NCBI GenBank assembly: GCA_900316615.1
Contig: ONDU01000001.1
Location: forward strand, 62,001-126,000
Source: an uncultured Eubacteriales bacterium
GTDB taxonomy: Bacteria > Bacillota > Clostridia > Oscillospirales > Acutalibacteraceae
Reading direction: 5' to 3'
DNA length: 64,000 nt
Made by a program: the position numbers and the translations under genes. Under the pieces are notes generated by a model. The model was not told where the DNA came from, did not search any database, and was given only the letters and a program-made list of their open reading frames with translations. Shown piece by piece: positions 1 to 7,041 of the stretch; positions within the stretch are counted from its first letter, which is position 1; each line of letters starts with the position of its first letter.

Positions 1-200
1 TGAGCGATACCGTAAATGCAAGAAAACAGAATTCCGATACAACCTATACACTTGTAGACAAGCGTGGCAAAAAGAGAATAAACAGTCAGCTTGAATTTTC
101 AAGGCTGGCTAAGAAGGCTCTGAAAGACGTAAAGAAGGATAATATAGCGTCAAAGGAAATCGGTACGCCGAGATTTGCAAATGATGAACTGAAAAATTAA
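1..200 (+). CDS. C-terminal end of an unidentified gene (truncated by window start)
   Basis: An open frame runs from the window edge (first full codon at base 3) to TAA at 198-200, giving 65 residues. The tail is lysine-rich and ends with G-T-P-R-F-A-N-D-E-L-K-N. I do not recognise the family. It lies 38 bp upstream of pfkA on the same strand and may share its transcript. The codon usage is like that of its neighbours. Only the C-terminus is visible, so no function is proposed. Confidence 0.6.
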   Translation, partial: SDTVNARKQNSDTTYTLVDKRGKKRINSQLEFSRLAKKALKDVKKDNIASKEIGTPRFANDELKN

Positions 201-238
201 AATATAATCTGAAAATAAACAGAAAAGGAGAGAAAAAG

Positions 239-1324
239 ATGATTAAAAGAGTTGGATTTTTAACAAGCGGCGGTGACTGTCAGGGACTTAATGCCTCTAT
301 GCGTGGAGTAGCGAAGGCACTTTATGAGCATTACGGGGATAAAAACCTTGAGATAATAGGAATACTCAACGGTTACAAGGGTCTTATACACGGTGACTAC
401 AAAAAAATGAAGCCCGAGGATTTTTCCGGAATACTCAGCCGCGGCGGAACAATTCTGGGAACCTCCCGTCAGCCGTTCAAGATGATGAGAGTTATCGAGG
501 AGGACGGAATAGACAAGGTTGCCTGTATGAAGAAAACCTACAGATACCTCAAGCTTGACTGTCTTGTAATACTGGGAGGAAACGGTTCTCAGAAAACAGC
601 AAACCTTCTAAGTGAAGAGGGCTGCAACATAGTTTCACTTCCTAAAACCATAGACAACGATCTTTGGGGTACAGATAAAACCTTCGGATTCCAGAGCGGA
701 ATCAATATAGCTACAGAAGGTATAGATGCAATCCATACAACGGCAGAATCCCACAGCAGAATTTTTATAGTTGAGGTTATGGGTCATAAGGTAGGCTGGC
801 TTACACTCTATGCAGGTATAGCAGGCGGTGCTGATGTAATACTTCTTCCTGAAATTCCCTATACAGTTGATAATATCGTAAAGAAGATAGTTGACAGGGA
901 ACGCAGCGGAAAGCATTTTACCGTTGTTGCAATGGCTGAGGGAGCTATCCCCAAGGAAGTTGCAGATTTGCCCAAAAAGGAAAAGAAGCAGGCTATTATG
1001 GAACAACCCAACGGTACATTTACCGAAAAGCTTGCTAAGGATATACAGATGGCTACAGGTCATGAAACAAGAGCGACTGTTCTCGGACATATCCAGCGTG
1101 GAGGAACTACCTGCCCCTATGACAGAGCCTTGTCAACATTCTTCGGAGCTAAGGCGGCAGAGCTTATCATAAACGAGCAGTACGGAAATATGGTTGCACT
1201 TCAGGGCGACAGAATAGTTCCGGTACCGCTTTCTGAGGTTGCGGGCAAGCTCAAGGTTGTTCCTGTTGACTGCGAGGAAATCAAGTGTGCAAGAGCTACC
1301 GGTATTTCATTCGGTGATGAATAA
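239..1324 (+). CDS. pfkA: 6-phosphofructokinase
   Basis: Glycolytic enzyme that phosphorylates fructose 6-phosphate to fructose 1,6-bisphosphate in the cytoplasm. The 361-residue protein has the normal family length. It shows the N-terminal phosphate-binding loop (GGDCQGLN near residue 12), GGNGS near 114, the catalytic PKTIDND motif near 134, and MGHKVGW. A Shine-Dalgarno site AAAGGAGAG precedes the ATG. The phosphoryl-donor signature is mixed. Gly after Asn in GGNGS is what ATP-dependent enzymes carry at the position that is Asp in PPi enzymes. Lys in PKTIDND is typical of the PPi-type/clade III group, where classic ATP enzymes have Gly. The donor is therefore probably ATP in a clade III (mixed) enzyme, but PPi cannot be excluded. 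Confidence 0.93.
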   Translation: MIKRVGFLTSGGDCQGLNASMRGVAKALYEHYGDKNLEIIGILNGYKGLIHGDYKKMKPEDFSGILSRGGTILGTSRQPFKMMRVIEEDGIDKVACMKKTYRYLKLDCLVILGGNGSQKTANLLSEEGCNIVSLPKTIDNDLWGTDKTFGFQSGINIATEGIDAIHTTAESHSRIFIVEVMGHKVGWLTLYAGIAGGADVILLPEIPYTVDNIVKKIVDRERSGKHFTVVAMAEGAIPKEVADLPKKEKKQAIMEQPNGTFTEKLAKDIQMATGHETRATVLGHIQRGGTTCPYDRALSTFFGAKAAELIINEQYGNMVALQGDRIVPVPLSEVAGKLKVVPVDCEEIKCARATGISFGDE

Positions 1325-1346
1325 TTGACTACAGAGAGGACTGACT

Positions 1347-1772
1347 TTGCCTATGCCTGATAAGGAGTTAATGAAAGAGCGTAAAAGATTGGGATTTTTG
1401 GGCTTGCCGTTTACATTCACAAAATATATTATTACAGATAAAAAGCTTTTGATTGAATCGGGACTGTTTACATCGAATGAAAATGAGATACTGTTGTATA
1501 AGGTTGTTGATATGACATACTCACGTTCGTTTTTACAGAAGCTTTTCGGATTGGGAACAATAAGGCTTTTTTCACAGGACGTAACCAACGCCGAACTGGA
1601 AATAAAGAATATAAAGCACTCCCATGAATTCAAAGAGCTTCTTTCCGAACAGAGCGAGCTTGAAAAGCAAAGGCTGAGTGTAAGACGTGGAGAATTTATG
1701 GGTGCAGCTCACCACCATGACCATATGCATCACGCAGACTTGCCTGATGATGACTTTAACGATGCATATTAA
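1347..1772 (+). CDS. Bacterial PH (bPH2/YdbS-like) domain protein
   Basis: This 141-residue protein begins 22 bp after pfkA. Residues about 15-85 resemble the bacterial pleckstrin-homology fold of YdbS-type proteins: a Y-I-I-T-D-K-K-L-L-I-E-S-G-L strand, the basic-aromatic pattern around V-D-M-T-Y-S-R, then F-G-L-G-T-I-R-L. The C-terminal tail is rich in His and Asp (AAHHHDHMHH) and could bind metal. AGAGAGGA lies 6 nt before TTG 1347 and 12 nt before ATG 1353, so the TTG start fits better, but either is possible. No transmembrane segment is seen. The function is unknown; it is probably co-transcribed with pfkA. Confidence 0.7.
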   Translation: MPMPDKELMKERKRLGFLGLPFTFTKYIITDKKLLIESGLFTSNENEILLYKVVDMTYSRSFLQKLFGLGTIRLFSQDVTNAELEIKNIKHSHEFKELLSEQSELEKQRLSVRRGEFMGAAHHHDHMHHADLPDDDFNDAY

Positions 1773-1794
1773 AGCCAAAACCTTGAAATATGTA

Positions 1795-1823
1795 TTGACT
1801 TTTTCTTGATTTTTGGTTATTAT
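1795..1823 (+). promoter_or_regulatory. Sigma-A-type promoter for the small membrane protein at 1874
   Basis: TTGACT (1795-1800) and TATTAT (1818-1823) are separated by 17 bp. They lie about 50 bp upstream of the next start codon. Confidence 0.6.
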
Positions 1824-1873
1824 ATACATTAGTAAGAATAATATAAATTTTGATTGTCGGGAGGTAATTTGTG

Positions 1874-2047
1874 ATGTGCAGAAAAAAAGACAGAAGCTGC
1901 AATAACAGGCTTATACTTATAATTTCTATTATTACTGCTGTTACAGCTGTAGTAGCAACGGTTACGACCTTGCTTGTAATAAGAGAAAGAAAAAAGAAGA
2001 AGGAAGAACAGGAACTCGACAGCTATTTGGATTCTTCAATTCAGTAA
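1874..2047 (+). CDS. Small single-pass membrane protein, 57 aa
   Basis: A short gene with its own promoter and a strong ribosome-binding site (GGGAGG at 1859-1864), read from ATG 1874; GTG 1871 is an in-frame alternative. The protein has a basic, cysteine-containing N-terminus (MCRKKDRSCNNR), one hydrophobic segment of about 22 residues (I/T/V/A-rich), then a highly charged tail (REKKKK-type) ending in SSIQ. A Rho-independent terminator follows 33 bp after the stop, so this is a complete monocistronic unit. I do not recognise the family. Topology is predicted as N-in or N-out single pass; no function can be given. Confidence 0.65.
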   Translation: MCRKKDRSCNNRLILIISIITAVTAVVATVTTLLVIRERKKKKEEQELDSYLDSSIQ

Positions 2048-2079
2048 AGTTTTGTCTTAATTAATTCCATTCTATAACT

Positions 2080-2117
2080 GAAATCCGAGCCTTGCATTAA
2101 TATAAGGCTCGGATTTC
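2080..2117. terminator. Rho-independent terminator after the small membrane protein
   Basis: A 14-bp perfect stem (GAAATCCGAGCCTT with AAGGCTCGGATTTC) around a 10-nt loop, followed by AATTTTATTTT on the plus strand. Confidence 0.8.
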
Positions 2118-2136
2118 AATTTTATTTTGGCAAGAA

Positions 2137-2223
2137 CATAAAGTTTAGGTCAAGCATTTTTAAAGGCTTGCGGTTTCCAAAGGCAGAGCCTTTGGTGGGA
2201 TTTTTAAGGGCAAAGCACTTAAA
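2137..2223 (+). repeat. Family B serial-hairpin repeat, copy 1
   Basis: Begins ATAAAGTTTAGGTCAAGC and continues with the hairpin words CCAAAGGCAGAGCCTTTGG and TTTTTAAGGGCAAAGCACTTAAA. Other copies lie at 25053, 29142 (inverted) and 40625. It abuts the 3' end of the minus-strand mrr gene. Confidence 0.85.
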
Positions 2224-2224
2224 C

Positions 2225-3151
2225 TCAGTTGATACATTCATCAAAGAAATCTGAATCTATACGCTTTACTTCATATGTAGCTATGGTTGAAACTCCCAGA
2301 TTGTATTCTATCATAAGTTCAGCGAGTTTTCTGCCGTCCACAAGAACAATTTTACTATGAAGCTGTTTTGAAGCAAATTCAACAGCCCCGCCTGAAAATT
2401 TTGAGGTTGTAATAAATATTCCTTTAGCAGCTCCCTGTCCTGCCAAAGCACCTAAAAAACGCTGTATTTCAGGTCGTCCTACTGAATTATCGGATTTCCA
2501 CTGCTTTGCCTGAATATATATTGAATCAAAGCCGAATTTATCTGCACTGACAATTCCGTCTATTCCTTCATCAGCAGATTTTTTTGTTACGGCATTTTTA
2601 TTTTCCTCCATATCTCCATACCCCATTTTTATGAGAAGCTTTACAACCAGTCTTTCAAATTCATAAGGTGATATTTTGCTTATTTCAACCATCAGTTCAG
2701 ACGTTAATTCATCATTCAGTTCCTTGATAGCTGTTTCAATCTGTTCCTGCGGACTTTCATTTTTTATTTGTGAATATTCAAAGAGTTGTTCTTCTCTTTT
2801 TTTGTTATTACTTCTGTTTCTGAATTGCGTGAACGCATCAAAATTACTCAGATACTCCAACGTTACGTTGGAATTACTATTTTTAAAAGCTTCATGCCCT
2901 GCTTTTGTTAAACATACTGTACCTCTTTTAGGACTTTCAATCAATCCTGCTTTCTTTAAGTAGGTTTTTGCCCAACCGACTCTATCGTAAATTTTAGTTT
3001 TGCCGCTCGGAAGCTTTTCATTTCTGTCGCTTTCGCTTAAATCAAATTCAGTTGCACAGTATTCGGTAATCTCCTTTATTGTTTTTGTCTGATTATCACT
3101 TAAAAATTTTATAATAAAAGGAATAAATTCATAGTATTTCGGAACAGACAT
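2225..3151 (-). CDS. mrr: Mrr-type restriction endonuclease
   Basis: A 308-residue nuclease of the Mrr family. These enzymes act without a cognate methylase and cut modified (usually methylated) foreign DNA. Residues about 1-95 form the winged-helix N-domain (Mrr_N type). The C-terminal catalytic core contains E-F-E-R-L-V-V-K-L-L, then D-E-G-I-D-G-I-V and I-Y-I-Q-A-K-Q-W. This is the D...QxK variant of the PD-(D/E)xK site that typifies Mrr. ATG 3151 is chosen because AGGAG (complement of 3161-3165) lies 9 nt upstream. An in-frame ATG at 3160 directly touches the Shine-Dalgarno. The gene is solitary, has its own promoter, and is flanked by a repeat and a terminator. Confidence 0.88.
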   Translation of the reverse strand: MSVPKYYEFIPFIIKFLSDNQTKTIKEITEYCATEFDLSESDRNEKLPSGKTKIYDRVGWAKTYLKKAGLIESPKRGTVCLTKAGHEAFKNSNSNVTLEYLSNFDAFTQFRNRSNNKKREEQLFEYSQIKNESPQEQIETAIKELNDELTSELMVEISKISPYEFERLVVKLLIKMGYGDMEENKNAVTKKSADEGIDGIVSADKFGFDSIYIQAKQWKSDNSVGRPEIQRFLGALAGQGAAKGIFITTSKFSGGAVEFASKQLHSKIVLVDGRKLAELMIEYNLGVSTIATYEVKRIDSDFFDECIN

Positions 3152-3173
3152 GAAAATCATCTCCTATATGAAA

Positions 3174-3203
3174 AGTATAACATGATTTTTCACATTATTT
3201 CAA
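3174..3203 (-). promoter_or_regulatory. Promoter of mrr
   Basis: On the minus strand TTGAAA is followed after 18 bp by TATACT, preceded by TGT as an extended -10. It lies about 25 bp upstream of the chosen start. Confidence 0.55.
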
Positions 3204-3233
3204 GAGCAAAAATTATTTTAAATTCCTGTAAAA

Positions 3234-3268
3234 AATAAAAAACCACAGCAAACCTGTAGTTTTTTATT
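3234..3268 (-). terminator. Terminator of the minus-strand 3547-5290 operon
   Basis: On the minus strand a 15-bp stem (one G-U pair) with a 5-nt loop ends in a GTGGTTTTTTATT tract. It lies downstream of the CmpB-like gene and family A copy 1. Confidence 0.7.
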
Positions 3269-3423
3269 GGAGGAGTCCAAATCTATAAAAATCAACAATA
3301 CTTATTAGCATATCTCTTTTGTAAGACAAATTTTACCATATATTTCTACGATTTTCAACAACAAATGAATAACAAAAATATTTCATTAATGTAATATGTT
3401 GAAATACACACAAACTATGGCTG

Positions 3424-3547
3424 AGCGTCAGACTGCGGCGGTTGCCGTGTCAAAATACGGAGTATTTTGACAGTAAAAAGTACATAAAGGTACTTTTTAC
3501 CCTTTGCGGAGACTCCGCAAAGGCGGCAACCGCCGCAGTCTGACGCT
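3424..3547. repeat. Family A cloverleaf repeat, copy 1 (variant outer stem)
   Basis: A perfect 24-bp outer stem (3424-3447 with 3524-3547) encloses three hairpins at 3448-3472, 3473-3500 and 3501-3523 with no unpaired base between them. The outer stem core is GGCGGTTGCC rather than the usual GGCGATTGC. The right arm reaches the stop codon of the minus-strand gene at 3547. Confidence 0.92.
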
Positions 3548-3948
3548 TATGCAGAAATTTCAGAGTTTAGAAATTTTTCCATACAAGTGCATGCAAGCAT
3601 TATAGGAATTGTAAGAACAGCCCATAGCATACTGTATCGGGGGCATATCTGTCCCCAAAGATTAAACGGAAGAGAGGAATAGTCCCATACATTCATTTTT
3701 AGCTTAAGGTTTACTATACAGCCTGCCGCAAGCTCTATAGTGGTTATAACGACAGAGCCTATTATACATTTAAAAAGAGCGTTTATTTTACGTATCTTCA
3801 AAAATACTCTGAATAATATAAGAAAGCAAAGACCTCCTGTTATAAGCATAGTCCAGTGAGTTCTTTGCCGCCACAATATTTCTATCAAGCCGTAAATTAT
3901 TCCGCCAAAAGAGAAAACAAGAGTATCCTGCGTCAATTTTTTTACCAT
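3547..3948 (-). CDS. CmpB-like (PF06541 type) membrane protein
   Basis: A 133-residue integral membrane protein with four likely hydrophobic segments. It has the features of the small membrane family annotated as putative ABC-transporter type IV (CmpB): G-G-I-I-Y-G-L-I-E-I-L-W-R, R-T-H-W-T-M, W-D-Y-S, and P-F-N-L-W-G-Q-I-C-P-R-Y-S. The biochemical role of this family is not established. It follows the CBS-domain gene by 46 bp on the same strand, so the two probably form an operon. The stop codon lies in the right arm of family A copy 1. Confidence 0.7.
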   Translation of the reverse strand: MVKKLTQDTLVFSFGGIIYGLIEILWRQRTHWTMLITGGLCFLILFRVFLKIRKINALFKCIIGSVVITTIELAAGCIVNLKLKMNVWDYSSLPFNLWGQICPRYSMLWAVLTIPIMLACTCMEKFLNSEISA

Positions 3949-3994
3949 AAAAAATCACCAATGGTAGTATTGACAGCGGCGGATAATTTATACC

Positions 3995-5290
3995 TTAGTT
4001 TACCTTATCCTGAAGAAGTGTTATATTTACTTTTTCAACTCTCTGTTCGTCGGTCTGGGTTACTGTGAATCTTATTGTATTCTTATAGGTGAAGCTGTCG
4101 CCGGAAGCAGGAATATCACCGAGATTTTCCATAATCCAGCCGCCTACGGAAACACTGTCGCTTTCTATGAAATCCTCACGCAGATTAAGAAGCTCCAGCA
4201 TAGCAGATATTGTCATATCTCCGCTTACATTATATGAGTTATCGGAAATTTTTTTGTAGCAGGGGTCTTCAATTTCATCTTCGTCCCATATATCTCCGAC
4301 AAGCTCCTCAAGCAAATCCTCCATTGTAACAATGCCGAGCGTGCCGCCGTAATCATCTGTTACTACGGCTATATGAAGCTTTTTCTTTTTAAATTCTGCC
4401 AGAACGACAGAAAGCTTTTTGGTTTTATATATGAAATATGCAGGCTTTATAAGAGATATTATATCAGGCTCTTCACAGTGCAGAAGAGCCTCAAGATAAT
4501 CTCTTGTATGAAGGATACCGATTATGTTGTCAATACTGTCTTTGAATACGGGTATTCTTGAAAATCTTTCTTCTATAACCAGTTTTTTAATATCCTGCGG
4601 TGTATCGTTAACGTCTATAGCGGTTATATCAACTCTCGGTGTAAGAATTTCCTGAACAGTTTTTTCGTCAAAATCAAGAGCAGATTGGACAAGCTCTTTT
4701 TCCTGCTGTTCCAGTACGCCCTCCTGCTGACTTGTACCGATAAGAACTTTAAGCTCATCTTCCGTTACCGACGGCTGGGAGGTATCGCTTGTAAAAATTT
4801 TCAATGCAAAAGATTTAACTGATATGAAAAGGAATACAAACGGGGTAAGGATTGTCATAAGGAACAGAAGAACATTTGAAGAAGATACGCAGAAGCTTTC
4901 AGCCTTTTCTTTGGCAAGACATTTTGGTATAATTTCTCCGAAGGTAAGCACAAGCAGTGTTATAATACCGGTACTTATGGCGGCACCTGCATCACCGAAG
5001 AGCTTTATGCAGAAAACCGTAGCTACCGAAGAACAGCCTATATTTACAATGTTGTTTCCTATAAGAATTGTGGTTAAAGCCCTGTCAAAGTTTTCAACGA
5101 TTTTCAGGCAGTTTTTTGCACGCTTATCTCCACGTTCTGAACGGTATTTAAGGCGTATTGTGCTTACGGTGGAAAATGCTGTTTCTATAGATGAGAAGAA
5201 TGCAGATAAAAATATACAGACTATAATAATGATAAGCATTAGTATGTCATATGTATCCAAATTAAAGTCACTCCATAATACAAATTTCAA
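3995..5290 (-). CDS. CNNM/HlyC-CorC-type CBS-domain membrane protein
   Basis: A 431-residue protein of the DUF21-CBS-CorC_HlyC family (often annotated hemolysin; the related CNNM/MpfA proteins act in magnesium efflux). The N-terminus (about 15-185) is a DUF21 module with several membrane helices and the S-S-I-E-T-A-F-S-T motif. Residues about 200-325 hold two CBS repeats (for example L-T-P-R-V-D-I-T-A-I-D and D-D-Y-G-G-T-L-G-I-V-T-M-E-D). The C-terminal 80 residues form the CorC_HlyC domain. Full-length for the family. Metal specificity cannot be read from the sequence. Confidence 0.88.
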   Translation of the reverse strand: MKFVLWSDFNLDTYDILMLIIIIVCIFLSAFFSSIETAFSTVSTIRLKYRSERGDKRAKNCLKIVENFDRALTTILIGNNIVNIGCSSVATVFCIKLFGDAGAAISTGIITLLVLTFGEIIPKCLAKEKAESFCVSSSNVLLFLMTILTPFVFLFISVKSFALKIFTSDTSQPSVTEDELKVLIGTSQQEGVLEQQEKELVQSALDFDEKTVQEILTPRVDITAIDVNDTPQDIKKLVIEERFSRIPVFKDSIDNIIGILHTRDYLEALLHCEEPDIISLIKPAYFIYKTKKLSVVLAEFKKKKLHIAVVTDDYGGTLGIVTMEDLLEELVGDIWDEDEIEDPCYKKISDNSYNVSGDMTISAMLELLNLREDFIESDSVSVGGWIMENLGDIPASGDSFTYKNTIRFTVTQTDEQRVEKVNITLLQDKVN

Positions 5291-5307
5291 AAGCTATTCT
5301 ATCATAT

Positions 5308-5336
5308 AATTTACATAAATTCCACAGGTTTGTCAA
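5308..5336 (-). promoter_or_regulatory. Possible promoter of the CBS-domain operon
   Basis: Minus-strand TTGACA (complement of 5331-5336), 17 bp, then TAAATT. The -35 is consensus and the -10 is weak. Confidence 0.4.
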
Positions 5337-5474
5337 ATTTATAATAAAGAGCGTATTTCCTAAAAAAATAATACTTAGATGAAAAAATATATGAAAAGCT
5401 TACTTGTAGTAAAAAAGAGGCTGAAATTTCCTTGAAAATTTTCTGTTAATTTTTAATTTTTTGAGATCAAATAA

Positions 5475-5503
5475 TTTGCTATTATTTTAATTTGTGGTAT
5501 AAT
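5475..5503 (+). promoter_or_regulatory. Promoter of the cpsB / BY-kinase locus
   Basis: TTTGCT (5475-5480), a 17-bp spacer, then TATAAT (5498-5503) with an extended -10 TGG. Its position rules out the upstream in-frame TTG at 5492 as the cpsB start. Confidence 0.75.
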
Positions 5504-5560
5504 CAGTTGTATATAAGTAAGTGTAAATCTAATGCAGGGAAGCGACGGTTTAATGATATT

Positions 5561-6307
5561 ATGACTGATTTGCATTCGCATATTCTTTATGGGGTTGACG
5601 ACGGCTCCGAGAGCTTGGAAATGTCTATGGATATGCTTGACATGGCGAGCAGGACAGGAACCAGAAATCTTGTACTTACTCCGCACTGCAATGTTCCGGG
5701 CGGATATACCAATTATATGAATCCTACTATTACAGGAAGATATGAAAAAATAAAGAAAGAAGCAGAAAGGCTGAATATAGATATAAATATATACCTTGGT
5801 ATGGAGGTTCATGCAAGCGACGATATAGACTATCTGATAAGAGCGGGAGAGGTTGCAACTATAAATAAAAGCAGGTATCTGCTTGTTGAGTTTCCTTTTG
5901 AGGGAGATCCTATGTGGGTAAGCCACATACTGTACAAAATACAGTCTACAGGTCTTACTCCGGTAATGGCACACCCTGAAAGGTACGAGTATGTGCAGGA
6001 GTTTCCGTTTATGGTATACGACTGGGTGAGAAGCGGCTGTCTTATGCAGGTCAACAGAGGAAGCATAGTGGGACGCTTCGGAGCAGAAGCCGAAGACGCA
6101 GTGCATTTTATTCTTGAGCATGGTCTTGCACATTTTGCAGGAAGCGATGGACATAAGCCCTATGTACGTCAGCCCATACTTATAGATGCCTATGAGTTCG
6201 TAAAGGAATGTTACGGAAGCAGAGCTGCCGACAGAATTTTCAAGATAAATCCTGTAAGATTACTGAATAATCAGAGATTATCAAGCGGTCGTTCCGATAA
6301 TTTTTAA
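5561..6307 (+). CDS. cpsB: CpsB/YwqE-type PHP-domain tyrosine phosphatase
   Basis: A 248-residue metal-dependent phosphatase that dephosphorylates the Tyr-rich tails of BY-kinases and so resets exopolysaccharide synthesis. PHP-domain metal ligands are visible in order: D-L-H-S-H-I-L at the N-terminus, V-D-D-G-S, L-T-P-H, the E of G-M-E-V-H, M-A-H-P-E-R-Y, Q-V-N-R-G-S and G-S-D-G-H. The ATG at 5561 gives the canonical MTDLHSH start. The frame is open further upstream, but that stretch overlaps the promoter. It is first in a locus with two BY-kinases, which are its expected substrates. Confidence 0.92.
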   Translation: MTDLHSHILYGVDDGSESLEMSMDMLDMASRTGTRNLVLTPHCNVPGGYTNYMNPTITGRYEKIKKEAERLNIDINIYLGMEVHASDDIDYLIRAGEVATINKSRYLLVEFPFEGDPMWVSHILYKIQSTGLTPVMAHPERYEYVQEFPFMVYDWVRSGCLMQVNRGSIVGRFGAEAEDAVHFILEHGLAHFAGSDGHKPYVRQPILIDAYEFVKECYGSRAADRIFKINPVRLLNNQRLSSGRSDNF

Positions 6308-6320
6308 TGAGGAGAATTGT

Positions 6321-6953
6321 ATGCTTAGATTTTTTAGGCTTAGAATAGTAAGAATAGTAATATTTACGATAGTCTTTCTGGCTATACTGACTTTATTTGT
6401 ACTTTACTATTACCAAAGTCAGATATTGAAAAAGAAAAACGTTCCTCAGATAACGTTTTCGGACAAGTACAAGACAGCAGTCAGTGTAAAAAGCACAGAA
6501 ATGGATTTGCTCAGCGGAATTTTAGCAACGGATATTGAGGACGGGGATTTAAGTTTGGATGTTATTATAGAGAGTATGTCGAACGTGATAATATCTGAGG
6601 ACAAGAAAACCAAGGTAAAGACCGTTACAAGAGATATAACGTATGTAGTATGTGATTCCGATGACAATGTTACGAAAGTGACCAAAGAAATAAAATATTT
6701 GGATTATAAAGAACCTGTTATAGAATCAGTGGATAAGGTTCCTGTTATAAGAGAAAGAAAATACGCCGATGTTCTTGCCTGCTTCAAGGCAACGGACGTA
6801 ATAGACGGGGACATAAGCGATTTGATAAAAATAGAGTCGCTTGATTCTAGCAGAGAAAATATACGCCGAGGAGTTTTCCCGGTTGTTCTATCTGTTACTA
6901 ATAGTTGTGGCGACACCGTATATTATAATACTGCTGTTACACTTATCGAATAA
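6321..6953 (+). CDS. Membrane-anchored Ig-like (DUF5011-like) protein
   Basis: A 210-residue protein with a strong Shine-Dalgarno (GAGGAG) and one N-terminal membrane anchor (about residues 8-30), presumably leaving the rest outside the cell. Two similar modules follow, each with an L-x-x-x-x-A-T-D-x-x-D-G-D-(L/I)-S signature (A-T-D-I-E-D-G-D-L-S near 70, A-T-D-V-I-D-G-D-I-S near 158). This signature is typical of bacterial Ig-like DUF5011/HYR-type domains. It lies between the phosphatase and the first BY-kinase and resembles the protein at 10934. A role in polymer export or surface assembly is inferred from position only. Confidence 0.65.
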   Translation: MLRFFRLRIVRIVIFTIVFLAILTLFVLYYYQSQILKKKNVPQITFSDKYKTAVSVKSTEMDLLSGILATDIEDGDLSLDVIIESMSNVIISEDKKTKVKTVTRDITYVVCDSDDNVTKVTKEIKYLDYKEPVIESVDKVPVIRERKYADVLACFKATDVIDGDISDLIKIESLDSSRENIRRGVFPVVLSVTNSCGDTVYYNTAVTLIE

Positions 6954-7041
6954 AAGCACCGATAAAGCCCGCAAAAATAATAATATTCCAAAAGTTAACA
7001 ATAATGTTTATGTGATTATTAAGGAGGAGGGGAGCGGTGAG

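Noticed and set aside
635..1090. Minus-strand open frame inside pfkA
   Set aside because: It lies antisense to a clear gene, has an unlikely Cys/Ser-rich composition and no recognisable domain.
5492..5560. Longer N-terminus for CpsB from TTG 5492
   Set aside because: This start lies within the predicted promoter, and the family normally begins at M-T-D-L-H-S-H.
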